This document shows, piece after piece, positions 27,144 through 34,809 of a DNA stretch of 64,000 nucleotides. The DNA lies in NCBI RefSeq assembly GCF_004209755.1, contig NZ_CP035913.1:5890001-5954000 (forward strand). The letters are read 5' to 3'. Position numbers and translations under genes: made by a program. Origin of the DNA: Pseudoduganella lutea (lineage in GTDB: Bacteria; Pseudomonadota; Gammaproteobacteria; Burkholderiales; Burkholderiaceae_D). Numbering within the stretch: the stretch's first letter is position 1; every line of letters begins with the position of its first letter. The notes beneath the pieces were generated by a model, which saw only the letters and a program-made list of their open reading frames with translations, searched no databases and was not told the DNA's origin.

Positions 27144-28355
27144 ATGCACCCGCACCAGACCACCCACGCGGCCGGCGCCGCCGCCGGCAGTGCAGCGTCG
27201 TCGCGCCAGGCCGGCACGGCGCAGGGCATCGCGCTGATGGCGATCATGGCCATGCCGACATTGGCGCTGGCCGCGCTCGTGCCGGGCCTGCCGCAGCTGT
27301 TCCAGCAGTTTTCCGCGGTGCCGAACGTCCAGTTGCTGGTGCCGATGATCATCACGGTCCCGTCGCTGTGCGTGGCCCTGTTCTCGGGGTTCATGGGCGC
27401 CATCGCCGACCGCTGGGGGCGGCGCCGGCTGCTGCTGGTGTCGCTGTTCGCCTTTGCGTTGCTGGGCCTTGCGCCGATGCTGTTCGACAGCCTGCTGCTG
27501 ATCGTCGCCAGCCGGGTCATCGTGGGCCTGGCCGAAGCGGCCATCCTCACGGTGGGCAACGCGCTGATGGGCGACTACTTCGAAGGCGAGCAGCGGCAGA
27601 AGTGGCTGGGCTACCAGAACATGTTCGCGCCGCTGATCGGCTCGGCCATCCTGCTGTCCGGGGGCTTCCTGGCCGGCATGCACTGGCGCTACCCGTTCCT
27701 GCTGTACCTGAGCGGCTTCGCCGTGTTCGCGCTGGCGTTCTTCGTGTGCGCCGAGCCCCGCAGGGCGGCGCCCGGTGCGGCGCGTCCGGCCGCAACGCCG
27801 TTTCCCTGGCGCGTGTCGCTGCTGGTGTGCGGTGTGACGATCCTGTTCGCGCTGGTGTTCTTCGTGCAGGCCGTGCAGCACGGGCGCATCTTCGCCGACA
27901 TGGGCGTGGCATCACCGGAACGTATCAGCGTGCTGGCGACCGTCGCCAGCCTCGGCACCGTGCTGGGCGGCTACCTGTTCAAGCGCTTCGCCGGCATGTC
28001 GGTCACGATGTGGATGGCCGTCGTGCTGGTGTTCTATGCCGTCAGCTACCTCGGCGTGGCGTGGGCGCCAAACCTGTTCACCGGCCTGCCGCTCGATGCG
28101 CTGGGCCAGGTGGGCGGTGGGCTCATGCTGCCCGTGCTCGTCACGTGGGCGCTGCATCACTACGGTTTCGAACACCGCGGCCGCGGCATGGGGCTGTGGG
28201 GCGGGGCGTTCTTCCTGGGCCAGTTCCTCAGCCCGCCGTTGCTGACGCTGATCGGCGGCTTCGGCTTCACTTTCCTCGGCAGCGTGGCCGTGGTGGGCGC
28301 GCTCTGCGCCGCCGCCGCGCTGGCCATCACTGTCACTCACCTGAAAGCAAAATGA
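27144..28355 (+). CDS. Major facilitator superfamily transporter
   Basis: A 403-residue inner-membrane protein with about 12 hydrophobic segments. The MFS loop motif after helix 2 is ADRWGRRRLL, and the helix-8/9 area reads GLPLDALGQVGGG. It is clearly related to the transporter at 34810 (NVQLLVPMIITVPSLCVALF against NAKLMVPLLITAPSACIALF). The pair flank different halves of the glycoside island, so each may import a sugar or glycoside and export is less likely. Its stop overlaps the next start in an ATGA. Confidence 0.85.
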   Translation: MHPHQTTHAAGAAAGSAASSRQAGTAQGIALMAIMAMPTLALAALVPGLPQLFQQFSAVPNVQLLVPMIITVPSLCVALFSGFMGAIADRWGRRRLLLVSLFAFALLGLAPMLFDSLLLIVASRVIVGLAEAAILTVGNALMGDYFEGEQRQKWLGYQNMFAPLIGSAILLSGGFLAGMHWRYPFLLYLSGFAVFALAFFVCAEPRRAAPGAARPAATPFPWRVSLLVCGVTILFALVFFVQAVQHGRIFADMGVASPERISVLATVASLGTVLGGYLFKRFAGMSVTMWMAVVLVFYAVSYLGVAWAPNLFTGLPLDALGQVGGGLMLPVLVTWALHHYGFEHRGRGMGLWGGAFFLGQFLSPPLLTLIGGFGFTFLGSVAVVGALCAAAALAITVTHLKAK

Positions 28356-29131
28356 CCATGCAACTTGCAGCCTGTATCGAATGGATGTTTGCCGACGCCG
28401 GCACCGACCTGGCGGCGCGCATCCGCGCCGCCGGCGCGGCGGGCGTGAAGTCCGTGGAATGCCACCTGTGGCGCGACAAGCCGCTTGATGCGATCGAGGC
28501 GGCCCTGCGCGAGTCCGGCGTCCGCCTGCGCAGTTTCTGCGTCGACCCGCGCCGCAGCCTGGCCGATCCGGCCGACCACGACGCCGTGCTGGCGGCCATA
28601 GCGGACGCCATTCCCATCGCCCGGCGCTTCGATGGCGCGGCGATGATCGTCGCCTCCGGCTTTACGCGCGCCGGTGTGCCGGAACAGGACCAGTTCGACG
28701 CGGTGGTCGCGGTACTCAAGCGCGCCGCGGCACTGGCCGAACAGTCGGGCACGATGCTGTGGCTCGAACCCGTGTACATGGTCGTCGGCGGACAGCGCAT
28801 GTTCGTCGACACGATCGGCCGCGGCCTCGATATCGTCGCGGCCGTCGACAGCCCGGCACTGCGCCTGCTGGCCGACGTCTACCACTCCGCGCAGACGGAC
28901 GAGGCGCTCGGTCCCGCGATCAAGGGTCGCATCGCATTGGTGGGCCACGTGCAGGTCGCCGATACGGACGGCCGCCACGAGCCGGGAACGGGATCGATCG
29001 ACTGGACGCAGGTGATGTCGGCCCTGCGCGAGGAAGGCTATCGCGGCGAGATCGGGCTGGAGTATTTTCCCACGCTGCCCGATGCCGCTTCGCTCGACGC
29101 GGCGCGCAAGGCGCTGGGGCTGGCCGGCTGA
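28352..29131 (+). CDS. Hydroxypyruvate-isomerase-like TIM barrel
   Basis: A 259-residue protein of the Hyi/OtnI branch of the AP-endonuclease-2 fold. Candidate metal ligands are in MLWLEPVYM, LLADVYHSAQ, VGHVQVADTDGRHEPG and GEIGLEYFP. The length is typical of hydroxypyruvate or 2-oxo-tetronate isomerases. The start is fixed by the ATGA overlap with the MFS gene. Last gene of its operon. Within the island it may convert a released keto-sugar to a form that enters central metabolism; this is inference. Confidence 0.78.
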   Translation: MTMQLAACIEWMFADAGTDLAARIRAAGAAGVKSVECHLWRDKPLDAIEAALRESGVRLRSFCVDPRRSLADPADHDAVLAAIADAIPIARRFDGAAMIVASGFTRAGVPEQDQFDAVVAVLKRAAALAEQSGTMLWLEPVYMVVGGQRMFVDTIGRGLDIVAAVDSPALRLLADVYHSAQTDEALGPAIKGRIALVGHVQVADTDGRHEPGTGSIDWTQVMSALREEGYRGEIGLEYFPTLPDAASLDAARKALGLAG

Positions 29132-29301
29132 CGCATGGGGTCAGGCAATCAAAACCGGTGACAGGCGCCGCGCAGGGCTGCCCCATATTCCCGCAACGTT
29201 GCCTGCATAGTGGAGCCTGCTATTGTTTCTGCCTGACATACGACCACCCGAAGTCTGCTTTCGCCCCGAAGCAGGCTTCCATCCAGGACGTGTGCGAAGT
29301 G

Positions 29302-29751
29302 CTATGGCAAGCCCAGCCGGGCGATCATCAACGTAGCTGAAGCAGGGCAAGCGCCCTGGAGTTGGTGGGATGCGTGCAGCGCGGCAGGTGCACAACAGCG
29401 TTCTACTGAGGAGAAACCATGCTGCGAAAAGAAGTCCGCGGCCGCTGTAGTGAGCAGGTACAGACGATCGATGCCGTGGCTGCGTGCTCGCGCTTTGATG
29501 GCATCCAGCAGCTGCTTGCCTAAGCCCTGTCCGCGCATTCGTTCAGTCACCGCCAAAGACCGTAACAACGCTACGTCGCCGTAACGTTCGTACCTACCCA
29601 CGCAACACGTCGCGCCTCCGGTTTCGCCGACAAGAAAGTCCTCAAGGTGATCGCGGGCGCCGTCAAGTGGCAGACTGGATGCCAGCAGCAGCGACTCGAT
29701 CACCGGCCAGTCTTCCGTGACGGCGGATCGATACGTCAACAGATACTCCAC
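29302..29751 (-). CDS. arsN2: ArsN2-like GNAT acetyltransferase
   Basis: A 149-residue N-acetyltransferase. The acetyl-CoA loop RSLAVTERMRGQGLGKQLL is at residues ~63-81, and the C-terminal LYLLTTAAADFFSQHGF is typical of ArsN2 proteins, which acetylate reduced organo-arsenic antibiotics or related compounds. No other arsenic gene is close by, so the name rests on similarity to that family alone. It is the only minus-strand gene within the plus-strand island, and its base composition is less GC-rich than that of its neighbours, hinting at separate acquisition. Confidence 0.7.
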   Translation of the reverse strand: MEYLLTYRSAVTEDWPVIESLLLASSLPLDGARDHLEDFLVGETGGATCCVGRYERYGDVALLRSLAVTERMRGQGLGKQLLDAIKARARSHGIDRLYLLTTAAADFFSQHGFSSVERCCAPAALHASHQLQGACPASATLMIARLGLP

Positions 29752-30189
29752 TTTACCCCGCTGTTATTCGTTGAATTGGGCTTCAGGCGCATTGACAGAC
29801 ACTTCCTGCGACGGATGCGAGAACCAATCACCGCTTCAATCCACAGCACAAAGCGGCCGGTCGTAATAGTTCAGTGTATAAGCTTTGCTGCTGTCCGGGC
29901 AAGCCCAGTCTGTCAGATCGAACGCCGCTCTGTAGCTGACTCTATGGTTTGTATCCAACCTGGTCGTTTTGTGGCCGACTTATTGCTCGTCCACGATTGC
30001 CGTTGACTTGGCGGCGTTTGATGCGATCGACGGCGGCAGCGCCCAGGTGTCCGACACCAGCGGCGCGGCCGTCATCAGTATGTCGAGTTAACAGAACGCC
30101 ATCGGGGCCAATTACCGGCCCTGGCCCCGTTGCCGATTGCCGCCGTTTCGATTGCCTGCCCGGCACACCGCAGGTCAGGGCGCTACTTC
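29752..30189. other. Gene-free region
   Basis: About 440 bases with lower GC than the flanks. Short frames run through it on both strands, but none has the codon bias of the neighbouring genes, a ribosome site or a recognisable domain. I see no tRNA, insertion-sequence ends or strong terminator. It may be decayed DNA together with the promoter region of the acetyltransferase gene. Confidence 0.5.
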
Positions 30190-30209
30190 ATAACCGGAGT
30201 TCTGGTTAT
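30190..30209. promoter_or_regulatory. Candidate TetR operator, copy B
   Basis: The 20-mer ATAACCGGAGTTCTGGTTAT is symmetric in 8 of its 10 base pairs and sits 49 bases before the second TetR gene. A TATAAT -10 element begins at 30207 and overlaps the right arm, so binding would repress. It is the natural autoregulatory site of that TetR. Confidence 0.65.
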
Positions 30210-30258
30210 AATCCCTCTCTGCTTCGCTTCCTCTCAACATTCATCTCCCGCGAGTCCC

Positions 30259-30906
30259 ATGCCGCCCATCAGTGCCCATGCCCGCGTGCCCAAGCAGGGC
30301 CGCAGCCGCGAATCCTTCGAGCGTATCATCGTCGCCACCATTGAACTGCTGGGCGAGCGCGCGTACGACCAGATCACGCTGGCCGAGATCTGCCAGCGTT
30401 CCGGCGTGTCGACCGGGTCGCTGTATGGCCGGGTCGACGGCAAGGACGAACTGCTGCGCGTGGTGCAGGTGCGTTTCCTGGAAAACCTCGCCGAACAGTT
30501 CACCGCCGAAGCGGACCGCATCGCCGCCGAGGCGAGCGGACTCGCGCAGGTCGTGCCGGCCGTGGTGGCGGGTCTCGGCAACCTGCTGAAGGAACACGCC
30601 AGCGTGCTGCGTTCGTTCATGCTGCGCGGCTCGACCGATCCCGTGATCGGCGCGGCGGGCAAGAGAGCGGCGCTGGACAACCATGCGAAGTTCATCCGCC
30701 TGATCCAGGCGTGCCGCGACGAGATCCGCCATCCCCACCCGGACCGCGCCGTCGATACCGGCATGCTGCTCATCTACGCGACGCAGGCCCGCTTCCTGGG
30801 CCTGGACAGCATTGGCCGACTGGACGAGGCGGGCAGCTGGAACCAGCTGCTCGACGACCTGTCCGACATGATGCTGGCATTCTTGTTGTTCAAGCCGAAG
30901 CGGTAA
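30259..30906 (+). CDS. TetR/AcrR-family transcriptional regulator, paralogue 2
   Basis: A 215-residue regulator with the helix-turn-helix EICQRSGVSTGSLYGRVDGKDEL, nearly the same recognition helix as the TetR at 24482. The two proteins are alike along their full length. It is a single gene with its own palindromic site just upstream. A similar palindrome lies just after it, before the Tat-exported TIM-barrel gene, so it may control its neighbours on both sides. The ATG has only a weak ribosome site. Confidence 0.85.
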   Translation: MPPISAHARVPKQGRSRESFERIIVATIELLGERAYDQITLAEICQRSGVSTGSLYGRVDGKDELLRVVQVRFLENLAEQFTAEADRIAAEASGLAQVVPAVVAGLGNLLKEHASVLRSFMLRGSTDPVIGAAGKRAALDNHAKFIRLIQACRDEIRHPHPDRAVDTGMLLIYATQARFLGLDSIGRLDEAGSWNQLLDDLSDMMLAFLLFKPKR

Positions 30907-30955
30907 AAACGTTCACCCGCTAGCCGCCTGGCTTTCGCAGATTTGTCAGCGAAAT

Positions 30956-30975
30956 ATAAGTAGAATTCTAATTAT
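30956..30975. promoter_or_regulatory. Candidate TetR operator, copy C (best dyad)
   Basis: The 20-mer ATAAGTAGAATTCTAATTAT is symmetric in 9 of its 10 base pairs, the most perfect copy of the shared motif. TATAAT at 30973-30978 overlaps its right edge. It lies about 110 bases before the Tat-exported TIM-barrel gene and 50 bases after the TetR stop. Confidence 0.68.
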
Positions 30976-31085
30976 AATCAGTGTGCGAAACCGCAATCGC
31001 GTGCCGCATCGACCGGAGAGCATCGCGTTCGCTGTGGGACCGCGATGGCGGTTCCGAATGTTCAGCAACCTGGAGAAGTCGTCAC

Positions 31086-32018
31086 ATGAAATCCGTCAGT
31101 TCCCACCGCAGGCAATTCTTGGCGCTACTGGCGGCGTCCAGTGCGGCCACGCTCCTTCCGACAGGACCGGCCCACGCTTACCCGTCCTTTCCGCCACTGC
31201 GCGGCAGGCTGCGCCAGGGCCTGACACCGCACCTGTTCAATGCCGATCTCGAAGACACGTGCAGGATGGCCGTCGCGCTCGGGATCAAAGGCCTGGATTT
31301 CGTCAGTAATCCCGCCGACTGGCCACTGCTGAAGAAGCATGGACTGACAATGACGATGCTGCGGGTGGATCATGGCGGCGGACTGTCCCGTCTCGGGAGA
31401 GCGCCCGCAGGCCCTCCCGGCTGGAATGCGATCGGCACGCCGGACCAGGGCGGGGTATTCGAGGCGGCGCTGCGCGACCGGATCGATGCCGCTGCCATGC
31501 ACGGCATCCCGAACATCATCCTGACCTGCGGCGAGCGTGGCGCCATCGGTCATGAAGAAGGCAAGCGCAATGCGCTGGCCTTCCTTCGCCGGGTCAGCGC
31601 ACACGCGGAACAACGTGGCGTCACGTTGGCGATCGAGAATATCAATTCGGGCCACAGCGGCGGCCCGCCTGTCTCACCCGGCAGCATGTTCGACCACTTG
31701 TCCTGGGGACTGGATGTGGTCAGCAAGGTCAATTCGCGAAGCGTGAAGTTGCTGGTCGACCTCTACCATGCCCAGCTCATGGACGGCAACATCACGAACT
31801 TCCTGCGTGCCAACATGCAGTGGATCGGCCATTTCCATACGGGCGGCGTGCCCGGGCGAAACGAGATCGACGAGACACAGGAACTGAATTATCGACACGT
31901 CGCGCGTGTCATCGCCGAGCAGGGTTTCACCGGTTTCGTCAGCCACGAATGGATGCCTTCGGCAAGCGCGGACAAATTGACGGTCCTGCGGAAAAGCATC
32001 GAGATCATCGACGTCTGA
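31086..32018 (+). CDS. Tat-exported sugar isomerase/epimerase-like TIM barrel
   Basis: A 310-residue protein with a twin-arginine signal (SHRRQFLALLAASSAATL) and RBS GGAGAAG. The mature part is an AP-endonuclease-2-type barrel: MAVALGIKGLDFV, LAIENINSGHSGG (a likely metal glutamate), LLVDLYHAQL (aspartate/histidine), WIGHFHTGGV and VSHEWMP. Export separates it from the cytoplasmic isomerases here and puts it where the Tat-dependent GMC oxidoreductase would act. It may work on 3-keto-glycosides in the periplasm; that is inference. A palindromic site precedes it. Confidence 0.8.
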   Translation: MKSVSSHRRQFLALLAASSAATLLPTGPAHAYPSFPPLRGRLRQGLTPHLFNADLEDTCRMAVALGIKGLDFVSNPADWPLLKKHGLTMTMLRVDHGGGLSRLGRAPAGPPGWNAIGTPDQGGVFEAALRDRIDAAAMHGIPNIILTCGERGAIGHEEGKRNALAFLRRVSAHAEQRGVTLAIENINSGHSGGPPVSPGSMFDHLSWGLDVVSKVNSRSVKLLVDLYHAQLMDGNITNFLRANMQWIGHFHTGGVPGRNEIDETQELNYRHVARVIAEQGFTGFVSHEWMPSASADKLTVLRKSIEIIDV

Positions 32019-32139
32019 GCTTCTTCGATCCGCCGGGCATGTCGATGCAGGGCGGGGCTGCCGGTCGATCGCATGTCCCCGGCGATGCGGCCATTGTCGT
32101 CCACAGGCACCTGAGGCTGACACTTGCCTCGCAAGAAGC

Positions 32140-33621
32140 TCAATGCCCGCGTGATGCCGGCCGCTGTCCCGTGGCCGGCATCACGCGGGCAAGACGCACC
32201 GTGAAATACAGCGCGGCCGCCAGCAGCGCCCACAGCAACGGCGCGGCGTACAGGTAGGCATCGGCATACCCTGCAGCCTTGCCGCCCGCGGTGGCTGCGT
32301 GGAAGAATACCCATCCCGTCAGCGCCACGCCCACCGCGCCGGCGATCTGCTGCACGGCGGTGAACAGGCCGGCGGCCACGCCGGCGTCGGCGATCGGCAC
32401 ATCCTGCAAGGTCGCGTTCGACAGCTGCGGCCCACACAGGCCCATGCCCAGCCCCATGCCGAACTGCGCCAGCAGCAGCGCCGGATAGACCAGCTGCCCA
32501 CCATGCACCGACCACGCCGCCAGCAGCAGGCTCGCACACGACACGCCGATCCCGATCATCATCACCCGCACGCCGAGGCGGCGGAACAGCCACGGGCCAA
32601 GCAGCACGATGGCCCCCATCGCGCCGGCGGCGATCGGCGCGCACGCATAGGCCATCTCGGCGGCACCCAGTCCCAGGCCGGACTGCAGCACGAACGTCAT
32701 GGCCAGCAGGTGGCCGGGCAGGATCGGGTTGATGCACAAGGTGCACAGCAAGCCCAGTGCCACCTTGCGGCGCTTCAGCAGGGCCGGGTCGACGAGGGCA
32801 TTGCCGCGCGTGGCCTGGCGCCAGCGCAGGTAGCGTACCGTGCCCCAGGCCAGCGGCACGGTGGCGACCAGCAGCGCGACCAGGCCAACCGGCCAGCCGC
32901 GCGCGGGGCCTTCGATCAGCGGTGCCAGCAGGGCGAACAGCACGAGCACGGACAATGCGGCGCCAGCCGCGTCGATGCGGCTGGCGTTCACGCCGCGACC
33001 GGGCGGTAGCAACAGCCAGCCGGCGGCGAGGCTGAACAGGCCGATCGGCAGGTTGATGAGGAAGGTGAGCCGCCAGCCCAGGCCGAACCAGTTCGCATCG
33101 ATCAGCAGGCCACCGACGATCGGGCCCAGCGCGGCGGAAAAGCCGCCGAGAAAGCCGAACACCGTATACACCTTGTAGCGCTGTTCGGGCGGGTACATGA
33201 CCTGCACTAGCGCCATCACCTGCGGCACCATCAGCGCCGCGCTGGCGCCCTGCAGCAGCCGGGCAACCTGCAGGGCCAGCGCATCGGGCGCCAGGCCGCA
33301 GGCCACCGACGTCAAGGTAAACAGTGCGATCCCGGCCAGGAACATGCGCCGGTAGCCAAGGCTGTCGCCGAGCCGCCCGCCGACGATCAGCAACACCGCG
33401 AACGCCATCGCATAACCGGCGATGATCCATTCCAGCGCCGCCTTGCTGGCGCCCATGCCCGACTCGATCGACGGGATGGCGACATTGATGATGGTGGTGT
33501 CGAGCAGGTCCATCACGAAGGCAAGGGCCACGGCCACGAGGGCCAGCGTGCGGCGGCGCGGGGTAAAGGAGGCTGCCGCGGCAAAAGCGCTGCCCTCCGC
33601 GGCGATAACGGTATCGGTCAT
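32140..33621 (-). CDS. DHA2-family MFS drug efflux transporter (EmrB/QacA type)
   Basis: A 493-residue membrane protein with about 14 hydrophobic segments, the hallmark of DHA2 exporters. FVMDLLDTTIINVAIPSIE at helix 1 is the family motif D1, and GGRLGDSLGYRR follows helix 2. It probably exports lipophilic or aromatic compounds with proton antiport. It lies 46 bases after the NodD-like LysR gene on the same strand, so that regulator and pump probably form one unit. The last codons form a very strong hairpin (see 32145-32190). Confidence 0.85.
   Translation of the reverse strand: MTDTVIAAEGSAFAAAASFTPRRRTLALVAVALAFVMDLLDTTIINVAIPSIESGMGASKAALEWIIAGYAMAFAVLLIVGGRLGDSLGYRRMFLAGIALFTLTSVACGLAPDALALQVARLLQGASAALMVPQVMALVQVMYPPEQRYKVYTVFGFLGGFSAALGPIVGGLLIDANWFGLGWRLTFLINLPIGLFSLAAGWLLLPPGRGVNASRIDAAGAALSVLVLFALLAPLIEGPARGWPVGLVALLVATVPLAWGTVRYLRWRQATRGNALVDPALLKRRKVALGLLCTLCINPILPGHLLAMTFVLQSGLGLGAAEMAYACAPIAAGAMGAIVLLGPWLFRRLGVRVMMIGIGVSCASLLLAAWSVHGGQLVYPALLLAQFGMGLGMGLCGPQLSNATLQDVPIADAGVAAGLFTAVQQIAGAVGVALTGWVFFHAATAGGKAAGYADAYLYAAPLLWALLAAALYFTVRLARVMPATGQRPASRGH
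32145..32190. repeat. 18-bp perfect hairpin inside the 3' end of the DHA2 gene
   Basis: Perfect 18-bp arms (32145-32162 and 32173-32190) separated by 10 bases lie within the last 17 codons of the transporter. The stop follows at once. It could end or protect the transcript from the minus strand, but no T tract follows. Confidence 0.6.
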
Positions 33622-33667
33622 TGCAGGTTTCCAGGTTGTCGGCGCCCACCGGGCGCCGCGGGTTTTT

Positions 33668-34576
33668 CTAGACGGTCGCGGCGACCTCGATGATCCGTTC
33701 ACGGATCCAGCGGATCGCCGGGTCGTTGTTGCGGTGCTTGTGCCATTGCAGCATCTGCACCAGGCGCGGGATGCGCGGTGGCGGTTCCCACACGCGGATC
33801 GGCAGCGTTTGCTGCGCCTGCAGCGCGATGCGCCGGTGCACGGTGGCGATGCGGTCCGTGCCGACCACCAGCGAGGGCAGGGCGGTCAGCGTCGGCGCGG
33901 TGACTTCGACGCGGCGTTTCACATCGAAGCTTTCCATGAACCAGCCATCGAAGCTGGCCAGCGGCTTGCCGGTCGTGAAGGCGGCCGCCACGTGGCCGCA
34001 GGCCAGGTAATCGTCGAAGGTCAGGCGTTCGCGCACCCGGCTGTTGCCTTCCCACGTCACGCACAGGTAGTCGTCCTCGAACAGTGCGGCCGATGGATGT
34101 TCCTTCGACAGGTATTGCGACGGGATCACGAGGAAATCGGCGTCGCCCTTCTCCAGAAGGTCGGCCGGCTTGTCGTGCTGGTGGCGCAGGTGCAGCCGCA
34201 GGCCCGGCGCCTCGCGGTACAGGGCGGCCAGTAGCGGCGGCACCAGCACGGCCGTGGTGTAGTCGGACACGAGCAGGATCACGTCGCGCGCTTCGCTGGC
34301 CGGGTCGAACCGGGGCTGCGCGGCGATCGTGGTATCGATGCGCATCAGCACCTCGCGCACCGGCTCGACCAGGTCGCGCGCCCGCGGTGTCAGCATCATC
34401 TGGCGGCCGGCCGCGACCAGCAGTTCGTCGTTGAAATAGGCGCGCAGCCGGGCCAGCGCGCTGCTGGTGGCGGACTGGCTGAGAAAGACCTTCTCGGCCG
34501 CGTGCGTGATGTTGCGCTCGGTGAGCAGGGCATTGAGGATCACCAGCAGGTTCAGGTCGAGCTTGTTGAAACGCAT
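33668..34576 (-). CDS. LysR-family regulator, NodD-like
   Basis: A 302-residue LysR protein. Its N-terminus MRFNKLDLNLLVILNALLTE and the segment ITHAAEKVFLSQSATSSALA have the layout of the NodD branch, whose rhizobial members respond to plant flavonoids. The C-terminal two thirds are the effector domain (LLVSDYTTAVLVPPLLA). It is divergent from the MFS gene at 34810 and co-directional with the DHA2 pump. A flavonoid-like inducer would fit a C-glycoside locus, but NodD-like proteins also sense other aromatics. Confidence 0.8.
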   Translation of the reverse strand: MRFNKLDLNLLVILNALLTERNITHAAEKVFLSQSATSSALARLRAYFNDELLVAAGRQMMLTPRARDLVEPVREVLMRIDTTIAAQPRFDPASEARDVILLVSDYTTAVLVPPLLAALYREAPGLRLHLRHQHDKPADLLEKGDADFLVIPSQYLSKEHPSAALFEDDYLCVTWEGNSRVRERLTFDDYLACGHVAAAFTTGKPLASFDGWFMESFDVKRRVEVTAPTLTALPSLVVGTDRIATVHRRIALQAQQTLPIRVWEPPPRIPRLVQMLQWHKHRNNDPAIRWIRERIIEVAATV

Positions 34577-34666
34577 TGCATCTCCAGTGCGCGAACGGGT
34601 GGAAAAAGTGCTCCGAATATAGCGACAAACGGGCCGGTGGCCCGGCCGGGTGGCTATTCAAGTTTT

Positions 34667-34681
34667 GGATATCTGCTATCC
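34667..34681. promoter_or_regulatory. Candidate LysR binding dyad
   Basis: GGATA-N5-TATCC, a 15-bp interrupted dyad carrying a T-N11-A type core, in the divergent region between the NodD-like gene and the MFS gene. The position, about 90 bases from the regulator's start, is what LysR autoregulatory sites show. Assigned by eye. Confidence 0.45.
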
Positions 34682-34740
34682 ATACAATCCGGTAGCGTGG
34701 ATAAACTTTTTGATGGGAAAAGCCAGGATTAAGCGATATC

Positions 34741-34760
34741 ATAATTCGAATTCTGATTTT
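34741..34760. promoter_or_regulatory. Candidate TetR operator, copy D
   Basis: The 20-mer ATAATTCGAATTCTGATTTT keeps the outer ATAA and central GAATTC of the other copies and is symmetric in 7 of 10 base pairs. It lies about 50 bases before the MFS gene that leads into the C-glycoside deglycosidase genes. Confidence 0.55.
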
Positions 34761-34809
34761 TAACCAGTTCGAACGGCCGCAGAGCCGTACACCAACGATG
34801 GAGACGAAG

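Noticed and set aside
25035..27881. A 948-residue minus-strand frame across the TIM-barrel and MFS genes
   Set aside because: It is very rich in His, Arg, Gln and Ala, as GC-rich antisense frames are, and it covers several clear genes on the plus strand.
29647..30006. A 119-residue plus-strand frame in the gene-free region
   Set aside because: It starts inside the acetyltransferase gene on the other strand, has no ribosome site, and shows no domain or signal.
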